From Gammaproteobacteria bacterium 42_54_T18 (GTDB lineage: Bacteria; Pseudomonadota; Gammaproteobacteria; Pseudomonadales; Ketobacteraceae), in contig MAAL01000127.1 of the NCBI GenBank assembly GCA_002163245.1, positions 1 through 64,000 on the forward strand: 64,000 nt of DNA, written 5' to 3'. How positions within the stretch are numbered: position 1 is the first letter of the stretch; each line of letters opens with the position of its first letter. Below the pieces are notes generated by a model that had not been told where the DNA came from, made no database searches, and saw only the letters and a list, made by a program, of their open reading frames with translations. Positions 29,604 through 39,243 of the stretch are shown in pieces. The translations under genes and the position numbers were made by a program.

Positions 29604-31253
29604 ATGAACGGCAACATGATGAACCACCCCTTACTTATTTCAGACTTAATCGAACACGCGGCAAAATATTACCCCACCAGTGAAATTGTTAGCCAACGTC
29701 TAGAAGGGGATGTTCATCGATATACCTACAAAGATGCCAATCTACGAAGCAAAAAGCTCGCCAATGCATTAACTCACTCAGGTATTACCCAAGGTGACCG
29801 AGTTGGTACGCTGGCCTGGAACGGCTACCGCCATTATGAAATTTATTACGCCGTTTCTGGCATGGGAGCCGTCACCCACACCATTAACCCTAGGTTATTT
29901 CCCGAGCAAGTGGTCTATATTATTAACCATGCGGAAGATCGTATGTTATTTGTAGACCTTACATTTGTGCCACTGCTTGAACAAATACAGGATAAAATCC
30001 CCAGTGTCGAAACCATTATTATTATGGCCGACAAATCCCACATGCCAGAGACGTCCCTAAGTAGCGGTGCTTGTAGCGTAATCTGTTACGAGACTTATCT
30101 AGAGAACTCTTCGGACGACTTCGACTGGCCACAATTGAATGACAAGACCGCTGCTGCGATTTGCTACACATCCGGGACAACAGGTAACCCCAAAGGTGTT
30201 GTATATTCCCATCGCTCAACCCTACTGCATGCATTTGGCAGCACAATACCGGAGGCACTTTCTATATCTAGCCGCTCCACGTTGTTACCCGTAGTCCCAA
30301 TGTTTCATGTCTGTGCATGGGGTACGCCCTATTCTGCCACCTTATCTGGGGCCAAACTGGTTTTCCCCGGAGCAGCTCTGGACGGAAAATCTCTTGCAAC
30401 ACTTATCGAAGCAGAGCAACCAACGTTATTGTTAGGTGTTCCAACCATCTGGTTAGGGTTATTACAATACCTTAAAGAACATGAGATTCGACTAAACAGC
30501 GTCGAGAATGTCGTTATCGGCGGATCGGCGGCACCCCTATCAATGATTCAAAGTTTCGATGAAGACCACGGCGCTTTTGTCATGCATGCCTGGGGAATGA
30601 CTGAAATGAGCCCTATCGGTACTATCGGTGCTTATACACGAGAAATGGACAATGCCAGCAAAGAAGAACGTTACGCAATACAACAAAAACAAGGCAGACC
30701 CGTATTTGGTGTACAGCTAAAAATAGTCGACGATGAAGGCCAAGCACAACCCAATGATGGCAAAGCTTTCGGGCGATTAATGGTCAAAGGCCCTTGGATT
30801 ATTGAACGCTACTTTAAAGCCGAAAGCACAGCTCTAGAAAATGGCTGGTTTGACACAGGAGATGTAGCAACCCTTGACCCTCAGGGTTATATGAAAATAG
30901 TCGACCGTAACAAAGATGTAATTAAATCGGGAGGGGAATGGATTAGCTCCATCGACTTAGAAAATGCTGCTGTTGGCCACCCTGCAATTCAAGAGGCCTG
31001 TGTTATTGGCATTCAACACCCTAAATGGGATGAACGCCCCTTATTACTAGTTATAAAACAACAGGGACAAAACGTATCAAAAGACGATATAATCGCCCAC
31101 CTTTCGAGCAAGGTCGCCAAATGGTGGCTACCCAACGATGTGGTATTTGTAGATGAATTACCCCACACTGCAACAGGAAAACTGTTAAAAGTGAATTTAC
31201 GAGATCAATTTGGCGACCATTACATTAATCTTCACAACAGCAATCCATCATGA
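29604..31253 (+). CDS. Acyl-CoA synthetase, AlkK-like
   Basis: 549 aa from ATG 29604, which has AAGGAG 7 bp upstream; the reading can be extended 16 codons without such a site. AMP-forming ligase that activates fatty acids to acyl-CoA. The P-loop [11 protein letters not shown] starts at residue 188; [10 protein letters not shown], the adenylate motif GWFDTGDVA, and the C-terminal TGKLLK lysine motif are present. N-terminal style ([10 protein letters not shown]...[20 protein letters not shown]) is that of the medium-chain AlkK group of alkane degraders. The next gene starts inside its stop codon (ATGA overlap), and a glycosyltransferase-like gene follows, implying one transcript. Confidence 0.93.
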   Translation: MNGNMMNHPLLISDLIEHAAKYYPTSEIVSQRLEGDVHRYTYKDANLRSKKLANALTHSGITQGDRVGTLAWNGYRHYEIYYAVSGMGAVTHTINPRLFPEQVVYIINHAEDRMLFVDLTFVPLLEQIQDKIPSVETIIIMADKSHMPETSLSSGACSVICYETYLENSSDDFDWPQLNDKTAAAICYTSGTTGNPKGVVYSHRSTLLHAFGSTIPEALSISSRSTLLPVVPMFHVCAWGTPYSATLSGAKLVFPGAALDGKSLATLIEAEQPTLLLGVPTIWLGLLQYLKEHEIRLNSVENVVIGGSAAPLSMIQSFDEDHGAFVMHAWGMTEMSPIGTIGAYTREMDNASKEERYAIQQKQGRPVFGVQLKIVDDEGQAQPNDGKAFGRLMVKGPWIIERYFKAESTALENGWFDTGDVATLDPQGYMKIVDRNKDVIKSGGEWISSIDLENAAVGHPAIQEACVIGIQHPKWDERPLLLVIKQQGQNVSKDDIIAHLSSKVAKWWLPNDVVFVDELPHTATGKLLKVNLRDQFGDHYINLHNSNPS

Positions 31254-31510
31254 GCAACAAAAATAAACGTTATATTAACATTGCAAAAGCCTGTTTGAAC
31301 GCAATTAATCAATCAGACAAAGAATCCACTGACCTAGCCTATGACAAGGTTTTTCAAGCAATTGATAAGGCCGTCACTGAGCAATTCGGCCTTATAGGTA
31401 GCGATTATCAAAAAGTACGCGAAACCTTAGAAACCATCGCCGAGCTATCAGGTGATGATGTCGCAAAAGCGCCTGAGATTGCAAAGCAGGCACTCACGCA
31501 ACCACACTAA
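31250..31510 (+). CDS. Small protein of unknown function, coupled to acyl-CoA ligase
   Basis: 86 aa, soluble, helical, slightly acidic. It starts within an ATGA overlap with the preceding ligase gene, so its translation is probably coupled. No recognised domain. Features: basic N-terminus [12 protein letters not shown], a middle FQAIDKAVTEQFGL and an alanine-rich end. It could be a small partner of the ligase or of the downstream glycosyltransferase-like protein, but this is only inferred from operon position. Confidence 0.65.
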   Translation: MSNKNKRYINIAKACLNAINQSDKESTDLAYDKVFQAIDKAVTEQFGLIGSDYQKVRETLETIAELSGDDVAKAPEIAKQALTQPH

Positions 31511-31556
31511 GCGCCTTTCAGCATCACTCAACAACCATGACAACAAGACCGTAATC

Positions 31557-32999
31557 ATGAAAACCACCAAGGTGATTTCAAAGTATTTGGCACATTATGC
31601 CGAAAACCTATCACCTTGGCTTGACGGTTTCTCACGCAACAACCCATTTCAACGATGTGTTGTTATCCCCGCCTTTGATGAAAGCACGTATTTTATCGAC
31701 CGCCTTAATAATCAAGCACCTGACAATACGTTGATTATTCTGGTCTTGAACTGTCCGAAGACATGTACCCCCCTGCAACGTAGCAATACCCTAAAAGTCA
31801 AAGAGCACCTTCTAGACCTAGGGCAAAGTATCTGGCAAGGCTCCAAGGATAACGCTGTACAGCTAATACAAACACCATCAACTCACTGGCTAGTTTGGGA
31901 CATAACCGGCTGGAATGATATTACTCCCATAGATACCTTTGTTCCTGGCGTTGGTTATGCCAGAAAGTTAGGTATGGATTCAGCCTTGCTGTTATTTTCT
32001 CAAAATCAAATAACAGCCCCATTTTTCCTTTCCACTGATGCCGATGCGTTATTACCCAATGATTACTTTGAATTGCCCTCCTTAGTAAATCAATATACCC
32101 AAAAAGAACGTACAAACTGTTCAGGCTATATTTTCCCTTTTCAACATGACTACCTTACCAACAGCCCTTCTAAAGAAGAATCAAACACAACCAGCATTGC
32201 TGCTTCGATATATGAAATGTCTTTACGGTATTATGTACTGGGATTGCGCTGGGCAGAATCACCCTGGGGTTTTCATACCATAGGAAGCACTCTAGCAATT
32301 CATGCATTCCACTATGCCGCAAACAGAGGGTTCCCAAAAAGAGAAGCCGGAGAAGATTTTTATTTACTCAACAAAATAGCTAAAACGGGCACGGTAATTT
32401 CCTTAAAGAAACCCGTTATCACTCTCAGTGACCGAGCATCACACAGGGTTCCATTTGGCACAGGCCCAGCAGTACAACGTATCCAACAACTTGACAGTAT
32501 CGTAAACGAATTTAGGTTATACCACCCCTCATGTTTTGAATGGCTTAAGTTATGGCAATTAGCCATTCCTCGATTATATACTCAACCCCTAACAGTGTCG
32601 TTAATTGAGGTCCAAAGCGATGTTGAGGTATGTGAAAAAATCCATGGGATACTATTAGCGTTAAATATCGAAAAGGCCATCAACCATAGTCGCAAACAAA
32701 GTAAATCCGCTGATGATTTTTATCGCCACATGCTGACATGGTTTGATGCATTCAAAACATTAAAATTCATCCATACCGCCAGAAATAAATACTTACCCTC
32801 GTTAAAGCTATGCGAATGGATACAAGCGATTGAGTTAAGCAACATCCCCTTTATAACCCAACCAGCCCCCTCTCAGCTAAAATGGATTCAACTAACAGAA
32901 AATCTATCGCAAAAAGATCTACAGTGCAAAATCAACCATTTATCCCAACATTTAACTGCTCTCGATCAGTCAACCCTACCCCACACCAGCAGCATCTAA
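31557..32999 (+). CDS. Glycosyltransferase family 2-like protein
   Basis: 480 aa from ATG 31557; the upstream in-frame part overlaps the 86-aa gene and is not used. Seen: an N-terminal nucleotide-sugar fold beginning RCVVIPAFDES (GT-A family 2 style), a DxD-type motif D161-A-D163 in STDADALLPNDYF, and AGEDFYLLNK, the downstream ED motif. No membrane helices. The C-terminal ~170 residues are not recognised. The donor and acceptor are unknown. Its place behind an acyl-CoA ligase is odd for a sugar transferase and raises the possibility of a glycolipid product (inference). Its stop codon overlaps the stop of the convergent AraC gene. Confidence 0.72.
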   Translation: MKTTKVISKYLAHYAENLSPWLDGFSRNNPFQRCVVIPAFDESTYFIDRLNNQAPDNTLIILVLNCPKTCTPLQRSNTLKVKEHLLDLGQSIWQGSKDNAVQLIQTPSTHWLVWDITGWNDITPIDTFVPGVGYARKLGMDSALLLFSQNQITAPFFLSTDADALLPNDYFELPSLVNQYTQKERTNCSGYIFPFQHDYLTNSPSKEESNTTSIAASIYEMSLRYYVLGLRWAESPWGFHTIGSTLAIHAFHYAANRGFPKREAGEDFYLLNKIAKTGTVISLKKPVITLSDRASHRVPFGTGPAVQRIQQLDSIVNEFRLYHPSCFEWLKLWQLAIPRLYTQPLTVSLIEVQSDVEVCEKIHGILLALNIEKAINHSRKQSKSADDFYRHMLTWFDAFKTLKFIHTARNKYLPSLKLCEWIQAIELSNIPFITQPAPSQLKWIQLTENLSQKDLQCKINHLSQHLTALDQSTLPHTSSI

Positions 33000-34012
33000 C
33001 CACACTCTTCCCGATATTCCGCTGGCGTTTTTCCTGTCCAACGTTTAAATGCCCGATAAAAAGCACTGGTCTCTGAAAAACGTAATTTCTCGGCAATATC
33101 CTCAATAGGTATATTGAGATTTTCCAACATCCTACAGGCCACTTTACGTTGCACCTGTGTTAGCAATTCAGAATATGTAGTGTTGTGTAACTCTAACTTT
33201 CGTCGTAACGTGCGCTCATTCATATGAAAATATTCGGCAACCTTATTAATACTCGGCTTCCCCTGTTGAATGTGAGCTAGTAATAAACTTTCCACTTTAT
33301 CCGCAATATTACCGTCTTGATTCAATGACGATAACTGCCTATCCGCCTCCTCCTTTAACAAGCTAAGAACCGACTCATCTCCATGCAACAGTTTTTCATC
33401 CAGTAAGTTTGCTGCAAAAATCACTTGCGTGTTCTCACAATCAAAACGAACAGGTGCACCAAATATTCGCTGATATTCTTCCACATAATCTGGTTCAGAA
33501 TGCTCAAAACGCACCTCAATAGCATCCATTTTTGCACTAATAACATTTTTTGCCATACGCGCTATCTGCACTAAACCAAACTCTGCACGAATCCGGTTGC
33601 CTAGAGACGTTGAACTTGGATAATGATAGGTAAGTACTGCATGCTCACCATTAACATGAATCGATGAAGGCTCTGCGTCGCTAATTAAACTGTGGTATTT
33701 AAAAAACAGCTGGAACGCATCAGCAATCGTCGCAGCAGTTATCAACATATGTCCTAACACACCCAAAGAGCTCGGGTTCGTCTGCTCTCCCATATGTAAC
33801 CCTAAGGCAGGATCATCTAGCATTTCCACAGCGATTTCTTGCGCTCGATCGTATACAGATATATCAACCCGATTCTCTGTACCATCAATGGCTTGATGGG
33901 TTAACCCTAACGCATCCAAAAAACGGGCCGCATCAATACCCTGCTGCATTAAAGAACTCAACAGAGTTCGTATCATGGGCATTGAAATTTCAGAACGTTT
34001 CTCGGTATCCAT
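32996..34012 (-). CDS. AraC-family regulator (Arabinose_bd + HTH_18)
   Basis: 338 aa. The N-terminal ligand domain shows the group's ALGLHMGEQTNPSSLGVLGHML motif; the C-terminal DNA-binding domain shows MNERTLRRKL and FSETSAFYRAFKRWTGKTPAEYRE. It ends convergent to the glycosyltransferase-like gene with stop codons sharing two bases and no terminator between them. Likely targets are nearby lipid genes (inference). The start ATG at 34012 lacks a good ribosome site; the methionine at residue 11 is an alternative. Confidence 0.9.
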   Translation of the reverse strand: MDTEKRSEISMPMIRTLLSSLMQQGIDAARFLDALGLTHQAIDGTENRVDISVYDRAQEIAVEMLDDPALGLHMGEQTNPSSLGVLGHMLITAATIADAFQLFFKYHSLISDAEPSSIHVNGEHAVLTYHYPSSTSLGNRIRAEFGLVQIARMAKNVISAKMDAIEVRFEHSEPDYVEEYQRIFGAPVRFDCENTQVIFAANLLDEKLLHGDESVLSLLKEEADRQLSSLNQDGNIADKVESLLLAHIQQGKPSINKVAEYFHMNERTLRRKLELHNTTYSELLTQVQRKVACRMLENLNIPIEDIAEKLRFSETSAFYRAFKRWTGKTPAEYREECG

Positions 34013-34046
34013 AATCAGTTAACCAGTTCGTTGTAAAGGTTCATTG

Positions 34047-34400
34047 TTAACGATTTGCTAGCAAAGGTTCACTATCGAAAGCAATCCCCTTCCAACCACA
34101 ATCAATAAACGTACGGATATTTTGATGATCTTGCCCCTCAGGGTTTTGCAATACATCAACGGTATAATAATCGCCGAAACAATTCAGGGTTGCCTGCTCA
34201 TCTAGATCATTGACTTTGGCAAAAGCAAACAACTTGCAAGAACCTTCGTTGGTCCCTGCTGCGTTAAAGAATCGACGTTCTTCCAGACCATTATGAAAAC
34301 CTGCTGTCGAATACTCATAGTTGGACGCAATAACTGCCATTGTTTCCGTAAAAGCCACAGGACCTTGCTCTACTGCGACAACAAATTCTTCTAATGTCAT
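34047..34400 (-). CDS. HopJ-family protein
   Basis: 117 aa. The sequence NGLEERRFFNAAGTNEGSC, KLFAFAKVNDLDEQATLNCF, GDYYTVDVLQNPEGQDHQNI and GWKGIAF is the signature of the small HopJ family. HopJ was named after a Pseudomonas syringae type III candidate, but homologues occur in many free-living marine bacteria without type III secretion, so an effector role is unlikely here. Its ATG overlaps the yaaA stop in ATGA, so it is translationally coupled to yaaA. Function unknown. Confidence 0.88.
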   Translation of the reverse strand: MTLEEFVVAVEQGPVAFTETMAVIASNYEYSTAGFHNGLEERRFFNAAGTNEGSCKLFAFAKVNDLDEQATLNCFGDYYTVDVLQNPEGQDHQNIRTFIDCGWKGIAFDSEPLLANR

Positions 34401-35194
34401 GCTCTATCTTTCTCCGTTCGGGAAAACACCCACTCATTACCATCTGACATTGCTGAATTATAACGATAACCCTCAACATCAAATACTTTAATACCTTCGA
34501 CATCTTTTATGCGATTCTTAACGATATATTTTACCATTAGTCCTCTTGCTCGTTTCGCGTAGATACCCACCACCTTGTAGGTTCCCGCCTTTTCATCCTT
34601 AAACACTGGAGTGATCACTGTCGCAGCCAGTTGCTTCTTTTTTACCGATTTAAAGTACTCTGTAGATGCTAAATTTAGCAAAATAGCCTGTTCGTTTTTT
34701 TGCTGGCTAAATGCCTCATTTAACGCATCAGTAATACGGCTACCCCAAAACTCGTATAGATTCTTGCCCGCGTCATTTGCCAGCTTAGTCCCCATTTCCA
34801 ATCTATACGGTTGTATCAAATCCAAAGGGTTAAGCAAACCATACAATCCAGACAATATTTTTAAGTGTTTTTGAGCAAAATTGAAATCGGTTTTTTTATA
34901 CCCATAAGCATCCATACCCGCGTATACATCGCCTTTAAAGGCCAAAATAGCCTGGCGAGCATTATCTTCAGTGAAGGGTAAAAGCCACTCACCATAACGC
35001 GCCACATTTAACCCTGCCAATTTGTCACTCAACCCCATAAGTGAGGCTACCTGTTGTGGTGAGTAGTTCTTCAATATATCGATAAGCTCTTGCGCCTGAT
35101 CAAGCATCTCAGGCATTGAGTAATCTTCAATCGGCAACGCGGAGTCATAATCCAGTTTCTTGGCAGGGGAAACAACTATCAACATAAGGAACAT
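34397..35194 (-). CDS. yaaA: Peroxide stress protein YaaA
   Basis: 265 aa, full family length (DUF328). Seen: MLIVVSPAKKLDYDS start, FKGDVYAGMDA, LSGLYGLLNPLDLIQPYRLEMG, NLASTEYF and YAKRARGLMVKYI, all family hallmarks. In E. coli YaaA is an OxyR-regulated protein that lowers free iron damage during peroxide stress and has a DNA-binding fold. Start ambiguous between 35194 (AGAG upstream) and 35185, which gives the canonical MLIVVSP beginning. It overlaps hopJ by four bases. Confidence 0.95.
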   Translation of the reverse strand: MFLMLIVVSPAKKLDYDSALPIEDYSMPEMLDQAQELIDILKNYSPQQVASLMGLSDKLAGLNVARYGEWLLPFTEDNARQAILAFKGDVYAGMDAYGYKKTDFNFAQKHLKILSGLYGLLNPLDLIQPYRLEMGTKLANDAGKNLYEFWGSRITDALNEAFSQQKNEQAILLNLASTEYFKSVKKKQLAATVITPVFKDEKAGTYKVVGIYAKRARGLMVKYIVKNRIKDVEGIKVFDVEGYRYNSAMSDGNEWVFSRTEKDRA

Positions 35195-35428
35195 TCATCT
35201 CTTTATCAATCACCAACAGTACAGGTGAGGGGCTTCCGCCCACATATCAGGAGCAACTCTTTGCCCTGAATTCTCGCATAAACTTTGTTTTTTACCAATA
35301 TAATCAATTGCTAATAGCCCTATTTTCATCGCGCGCTGCAAAAAATATCCATTGATATCCACGGTTTTTTTATATAAAACTAAGGTAAGTTAGAAATAAC
35401 CTTCCAGAATACCGACATAGGGGGCAGC

Positions 35429-36208
35429 ATGGCATTAATGACAGCGCTTATCACAGGCGCTTCTAGCGGGATTGGTTATGAAATTAGCCGTATTTTAGCC
35501 GATCAGGGCCACGACTTAGTACTTGTTGCGCGCCGAGAGCAAAACCTAATCCACTTAGCCAATTTCCTTGAGAAAGAGCATGATATTGCTGTTACCGTCA
35601 TCGCCGCAGACTTGACTGACCCCAAAGCCGCCAATCGCATTTATCAGCAGCTTGAAAAAGACAATACTCCTATTGATATCTTAGTGAATAATGCTGGAGT
35701 GGGTTATTGGGGAGCTTTCACTCAACAGCCGCTAGAAAATGACGAGCATATGATTCAGCTAAATGTGCTCGCCTTAACTCAACTGACTAAACTTATATCA
35801 CAAGGCATGGTAAAACGAGGATTAGGTAAAATTTTAAACATTGCATCCGCCGCAAGTTTTGTCCCTGGCCCGTATATGTCCGTTTATTATGCGTCGAAAG
35901 CGTATGTTTTATCATTTAGTGAGGCTATCCGCTGTGAGCTAAAGGGTACTGGTGTAAGCGTCACCGTATTTTGCCCGGGCCCCGTATCGTCAGAATTTCA
36001 TCAACATGCTGGTACAGCCAATATTTTTTTGATGCGAAAAGCACCCATCATGGGGTCTGCCCAAGCGGCCAGATCTGCTGTAAAAGCCATGCAAAAACGA
36101 AAAGCTATCGAAGTACCAGGTCTAATGAATACGGTTATGACTATTCTTCCCCGCTTCTTCCCTCGCTCTTGGGTTAACTTCATTACTAAACTGGTGTTAA
36201 AACCCTAG
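35429..36208 (+). CDS. Short-chain dehydrogenase/reductase
   Basis: 259 aa SDR oxidoreductase. TGASSGIGYEI cofactor motif, NNAGVGYWG, and catalytic Ser-Tyr-Lys in IASAASFVPGPYMSVYYASK. The arginine pair after VLVA (RREQ) points to NADPH use. The subgroup with MSVYYASKAYVLSFSEAIRCEL is that of DltE/YqjQ-like SDRs acting on unknown lipid or alcohol substrates. GGGGG ribosome site 5 bp before ATG. Convergent with the GGDEF gene with only 12 bp between the ends. Confidence 0.9.
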   Translation: MALMTALITGASSGIGYEISRILADQGHDLVLVARREQNLIHLANFLEKEHDIAVTVIAADLTDPKAANRIYQQLEKDNTPIDILVNNAGVGYWGAFTQQPLENDEHMIQLNVLALTQLTKLISQGMVKRGLGKILNIASAASFVPGPYMSVYYASKAYVLSFSEAIRCELKGTGVSVTVFCPGPVSSEFHQHAGTANIFLMRKAPIMGSAQAARSAVKAMQKRKAIEVPGLMNTVMTILPRFFPRSWVNFITKLVLKP

Positions 36209-36220
36209 CTAAATCCGCCC

Positions 36221-37234
36221 CTAACTCGCACAACAATATTGATTACGTCCCTGCGCTTTCGCCTGGTAGAGCGCAGCATCAGCGTCTGCAATCAACTCAT
36301 CAATCTGCTGACCCTCATCACATTGAGCAAGACCAATCGAGATGGTAACGGGTGATAAAGGCAGATTATTATACGTCATCGATTCTGCTTCAATTCCCTG
36401 CCGTAATCGTTCAGCAACACGTTTAGCAGCTGCCATCGATGATGATGGAAGAATAACGATAAATTCCTCTCCGCCATATCGACACACCATATCGTTCGGT
36501 CGTAAGCAGTGTTGCATAACAGAGGCTACCTTTTTTAACACCTCATCCCCTGTTTGATGGCCATAGCTATCATTAAATTTTTTGAAATGATCAATATCCA
36601 ACATCATCAAACACAAAGGCGACAAGTCACCTAACGCCTTGCCTCTTAGGCGCAACAACAAATCATCCAACCAACGTCGATTATGCAAGCCCGTCAGTGA
36701 ATCGCAGTTTGCTGCTTTCTTGTGCTTCTCTTGCAACTGCATACTATTGGTAACAGCACCATTACCCAACCGCACCTTTTTAGACAAAAAGTACAATAGG
36801 TTTCGAGCTAGACCGTGGGACAAATTAATCATCTCCCACAACGTACCATTATCCATAGCAAGCACCCGAACGCTGCCGTTTGCTTTCACAAAAGCCGAAG
36901 GGTTCTTACCATCAAACATGGACATTTCTCCCACACATTCTCCAATAGACAACATCGCAATAGCTGCATCCTTTGGCTTATCTAAGGGGTTATCTAGATA
37001 GATTGATACACTGCCGTCGAGAATAAGATAAAAGAATTCATTGCCTTTACTCGGGTCTAACAAAAGATCACCCGCAACAAACGATACAACACGACAACGC
37101 TCCAACAAGATTTCAAGTGGCTCAATATCAACATCTCGAAACAACGGCATATCACCAAATCCGATATAAGCGAGATCGCCCTGGTAAGAGCCTCTATTTT
37201 GTTTTGCTATATTAGCAAACGCGTTCGTCAACAT
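36221..37234 (-). CDS. Diguanylate cyclase with cyclic-nucleotide-type sensor
   Basis: 337 aa. The N-terminal ~150 residues are a cNMP-binding/CRP-like beta-roll (GDLLLDPSKGNEFFYLILDGSVSIYL, GECVGEMSMFDG). The C-terminal GGDEF domain has an intact active site GGEEF at 254-258 preceded by an I-site R245-P-N-D248 exactly five residues before it, so it should make c-di-GMP and be product-inhibited. LDIDHFKKFNDSYGHQTGD is conserved. No membrane helix. It lies at the head of a minus-strand signalling block with two kinase genes, separated from them by 372 bp. A PilZ receptor gene occurs at 56.4 kb. Confidence 0.94.
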   Translation of the reverse strand: MLTNAFANIAKQNRGSYQGDLAYIGFGDMPLFRDVDIEPLEILLERCRVVSFVAGDLLLDPSKGNEFFYLILDGSVSIYLDNPLDKPKDAAIAMLSIGECVGEMSMFDGKNPSAFVKANGSVRVLAMDNGTLWEMINLSHGLARNLLYFLSKKVRLGNGAVTNSMQLQEKHKKAANCDSLTGLHNRRWLDDLLLRLRGKALGDLSPLCLMMLDIDHFKKFNDSYGHQTGDEVLKKVASVMQHCLRPNDMVCRYGGEEFIVILPSSSMAAAKRVAERLRQGIEAESMTYNNLPLSPVTISIGLAQCDEGQQIDELIADADAALYQAKAQGRNQYCCAS

Positions 37235-37606
37235 ATTCTCACACCCATTAAGAACTTGAATTAGCGTTTATTCAATTTGTCTAATCTGTTCACAATCAAC
37301 AGCTTCAAAAAATGAACACCTACAGAAAATAACGTTTAACTTCAGATGTGCATTTTATGCGCCTAATGTTATATCCCTTGCTTTAAGGCCCTTACTTAAT
37401 AGCACCTTATTTAATAGTACCTTCCCTTCCCAGGCTTGCAACTTACACCTTTCCTAACAAGCTCATATAACATATTGAAATAAAACACAAAAGTAACTGT
37501 CCAGGTACTAACTCCTCAGTCTGAACATTTTATAAAATCAATCCGTTACGAACATCACGTAAAAAATGTGAATCCACACCACTCAACAGGTCCATTATTG
37601 ACAAAA
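37235..37606. other. 372-bp spacer in signalling block
   Basis: No gene seen. AT-rich, with a short imperfect direct repeat (TTAATAGCACCTTA / TTAATAGTACCTTC near 37395-37425). It should contain the promoter of the GGDEF gene. Confidence 0.4.
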
Positions 37607-39100
37607 TTACGCTATCAAAAAGCGATCTAACTCATTCATTAACGCTTTTAGATTCATTGGCTTACCCACAACACCTTTCATACCTACATCAAATATTCGC
37701 TCTTTATCCTCAGCCATAACACTTGCCGTCAATGCTAATATTGGTGTATTTGCGTTAGGCCCAGTCCCTGTCAGTATCATCGCAGTAGCTTCAAGTCCAT
37801 CGACTACCGGCATCTCAATATCCATCATTATCAGGTCGTAAACACGATTATTGGCTGCTTCAACGGCAGCCTCACCATCAAAAACAATATCGGCGTCCAC
37901 GCCTAGTTTAGCCAACATTTTTTGTGCAACACGCTGATTAACAACATTGTCCTCTGCAACCAAAACTTTTTTCTTATAATCCCGTGAACCAACGTCACTT
38001 TGCTGCTTGATTTCAGACGTGGAAGCTTCACTAGCGATATCAAATGGCACAGTGATAGTGAAAGAGGCGCCTTTGCCCTCCTCACTTTCAACCTCAATCA
38101 CACCATTCATCATATCAATCAGGTTTTTACAAATTGTTAATCCTAAGCCTGTACCACCGTACTCTCGCTCGGTTGATTCGGTTGCCTGCTCGTAATCCTC
38201 AAAAATCTTTTCAATCTTGTCTTTTGGAATACCTATACCGGTATCACTAATTTCAATAATCACATTGTAACGCGTTTCATTAATACGATCGTAACCAACA
38301 TCCACCCCCACTCGCCCTTGCTTGGTAAACTTAATCGCATTACCAATTAGGTTCATCAGTACTTGCCGTATTCTGGTAGGATCTCCAAGCAATACTGTTG
38401 GCGTACCATTCTCTATTTCCAAATCAACTTTGATTTCACTGTTTGCGGCATGAGTACTATTTAGGTCACAGGCATCCCGTATGGCTTCAGGTAAATTAAA
38501 CGGGACTTTTTCAAATGTGAATTTTCCTGCTTCTATTTTCGATAAATCCAATATGTCATTAAGAATGGTTAACAATGAATTTGCCGACCTATTGATTAGA
38601 CCTCCAAGCTCAGATTGTTCTTCATTAAGCAGAGTGTCCATCAACAACTCAGAACTAGCGAGTATACCGTTCATAGGTGTTCGAATTTCATGGCTCATGT
38701 TAGCCAAGAAAGAACTTTTGGCACTCGATGCAATACCCGCCGAATGTTTCGCCGCAGCTAAGTCTTTGCTCATTACAGCCAACTTATCGTTTAATGCAAT
38801 TTTTTGCTCCATCTCCATTTCAAGCGACTTGGTTAATACATCCAAATCTTCGGGATGCGTCCAGCCTTTCGCGATGATCTGCTCAAATTCATATTCTGCT
38901 CGGTCTCGATATAAGGTACCGAGATAGTTCTCCAGTGTTTCAAGGTAGGTATACATATCTCCTAACCCATTCGCAGTCACTCTGCCATTCGCGTCCTTGA
39001 CCAATGAAGCTTCAGACAACATAAACTTCAGTACGTCATCGGTACAAGTAGTCTTAAGAGTTTTTAAATGACTTGTAATTAGTTCTGACCAAATTGACAT
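37607..39100 (-). CDS. Cytosolic hybrid histidine kinase with receiver
   Basis: 497 aa. The N-terminal ~95 residues are an unrecognised helical domain with many conserved-looking aromatic and acidic residues (GDMYTYLETLENYLGTLY), then a coiled coil, HisKA with H137 in [13 protein letters not shown], HATPase with LIGNAIKFTKQG and ISDTGIGIP, and a C-terminal receiver with D427 in MMDIEMPVVDG. No membrane segment. The receiver has the usual EDN start (VLVAEDNVVNQR). It sits 143 bp downstream of the REC-REC-kinase gene in the same direction; the two may share a pathway. Confidence 0.93.
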   Translation of the reverse strand: MSIWSELITSHLKTLKTTCTDDVLKFMLSEASLVKDANGRVTANGLGDMYTYLETLENYLGTLYRDRAEYEFEQIIAKGWTHPEDLDVLTKSLEMEMEQKIALNDKLAVMSKDLAAAKHSAGIASSAKSSFLANMSHEIRTPMNGILASSELLMDTLLNEEQSELGGLINRSANSLLTILNDILDLSKIEAGKFTFEKVPFNLPEAIRDACDLNSTHAANSEIKVDLEIENGTPTVLLGDPTRIRQVLMNLIGNAIKFTKQGRVGVDVGYDRINETRYNVIIEISDTGIGIPKDKIEKIFEDYEQATESTEREYGGTGLGLTICKNLIDMMNGVIEVESEEGKGASFTITVPFDIASEASTSEIKQQSDVGSRDYKKKVLVAEDNVVNQRVAQKMLAKLGVDADIVFDGEAAVEAANNRVYDLIMMDIEMPVVDGLEATAMILTGTGPNANTPILALTASVMAEDKERIFDVGMKGVVGKPMNLKALMNELDRFLIA

Positions 39101-39243
39101 CGATACGCCCGTTATAACGAATGAGTATTAACCACTAACACTATAAGGTATAGCGTAAAAATGCTTATTACGCCAAGCTGCACATATTTCAAACAACCAA
39201 ATTATAAGAGGTATCTAAGCTGTGCCCCAAATAGATAACCTCG

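Noticed and set aside
32990..33000. Special element at overlapping convergent stop codons
   Set aside because: Stops of the glycosyltransferase-like and AraC genes share two bases, but this occurs by chance in compact genomes and no structure is present.
34047..34400. Type III secretion effector
   Set aside because: The HopJ family is widespread in non-pathogens, and no secretion genes or chaperone lie nearby.
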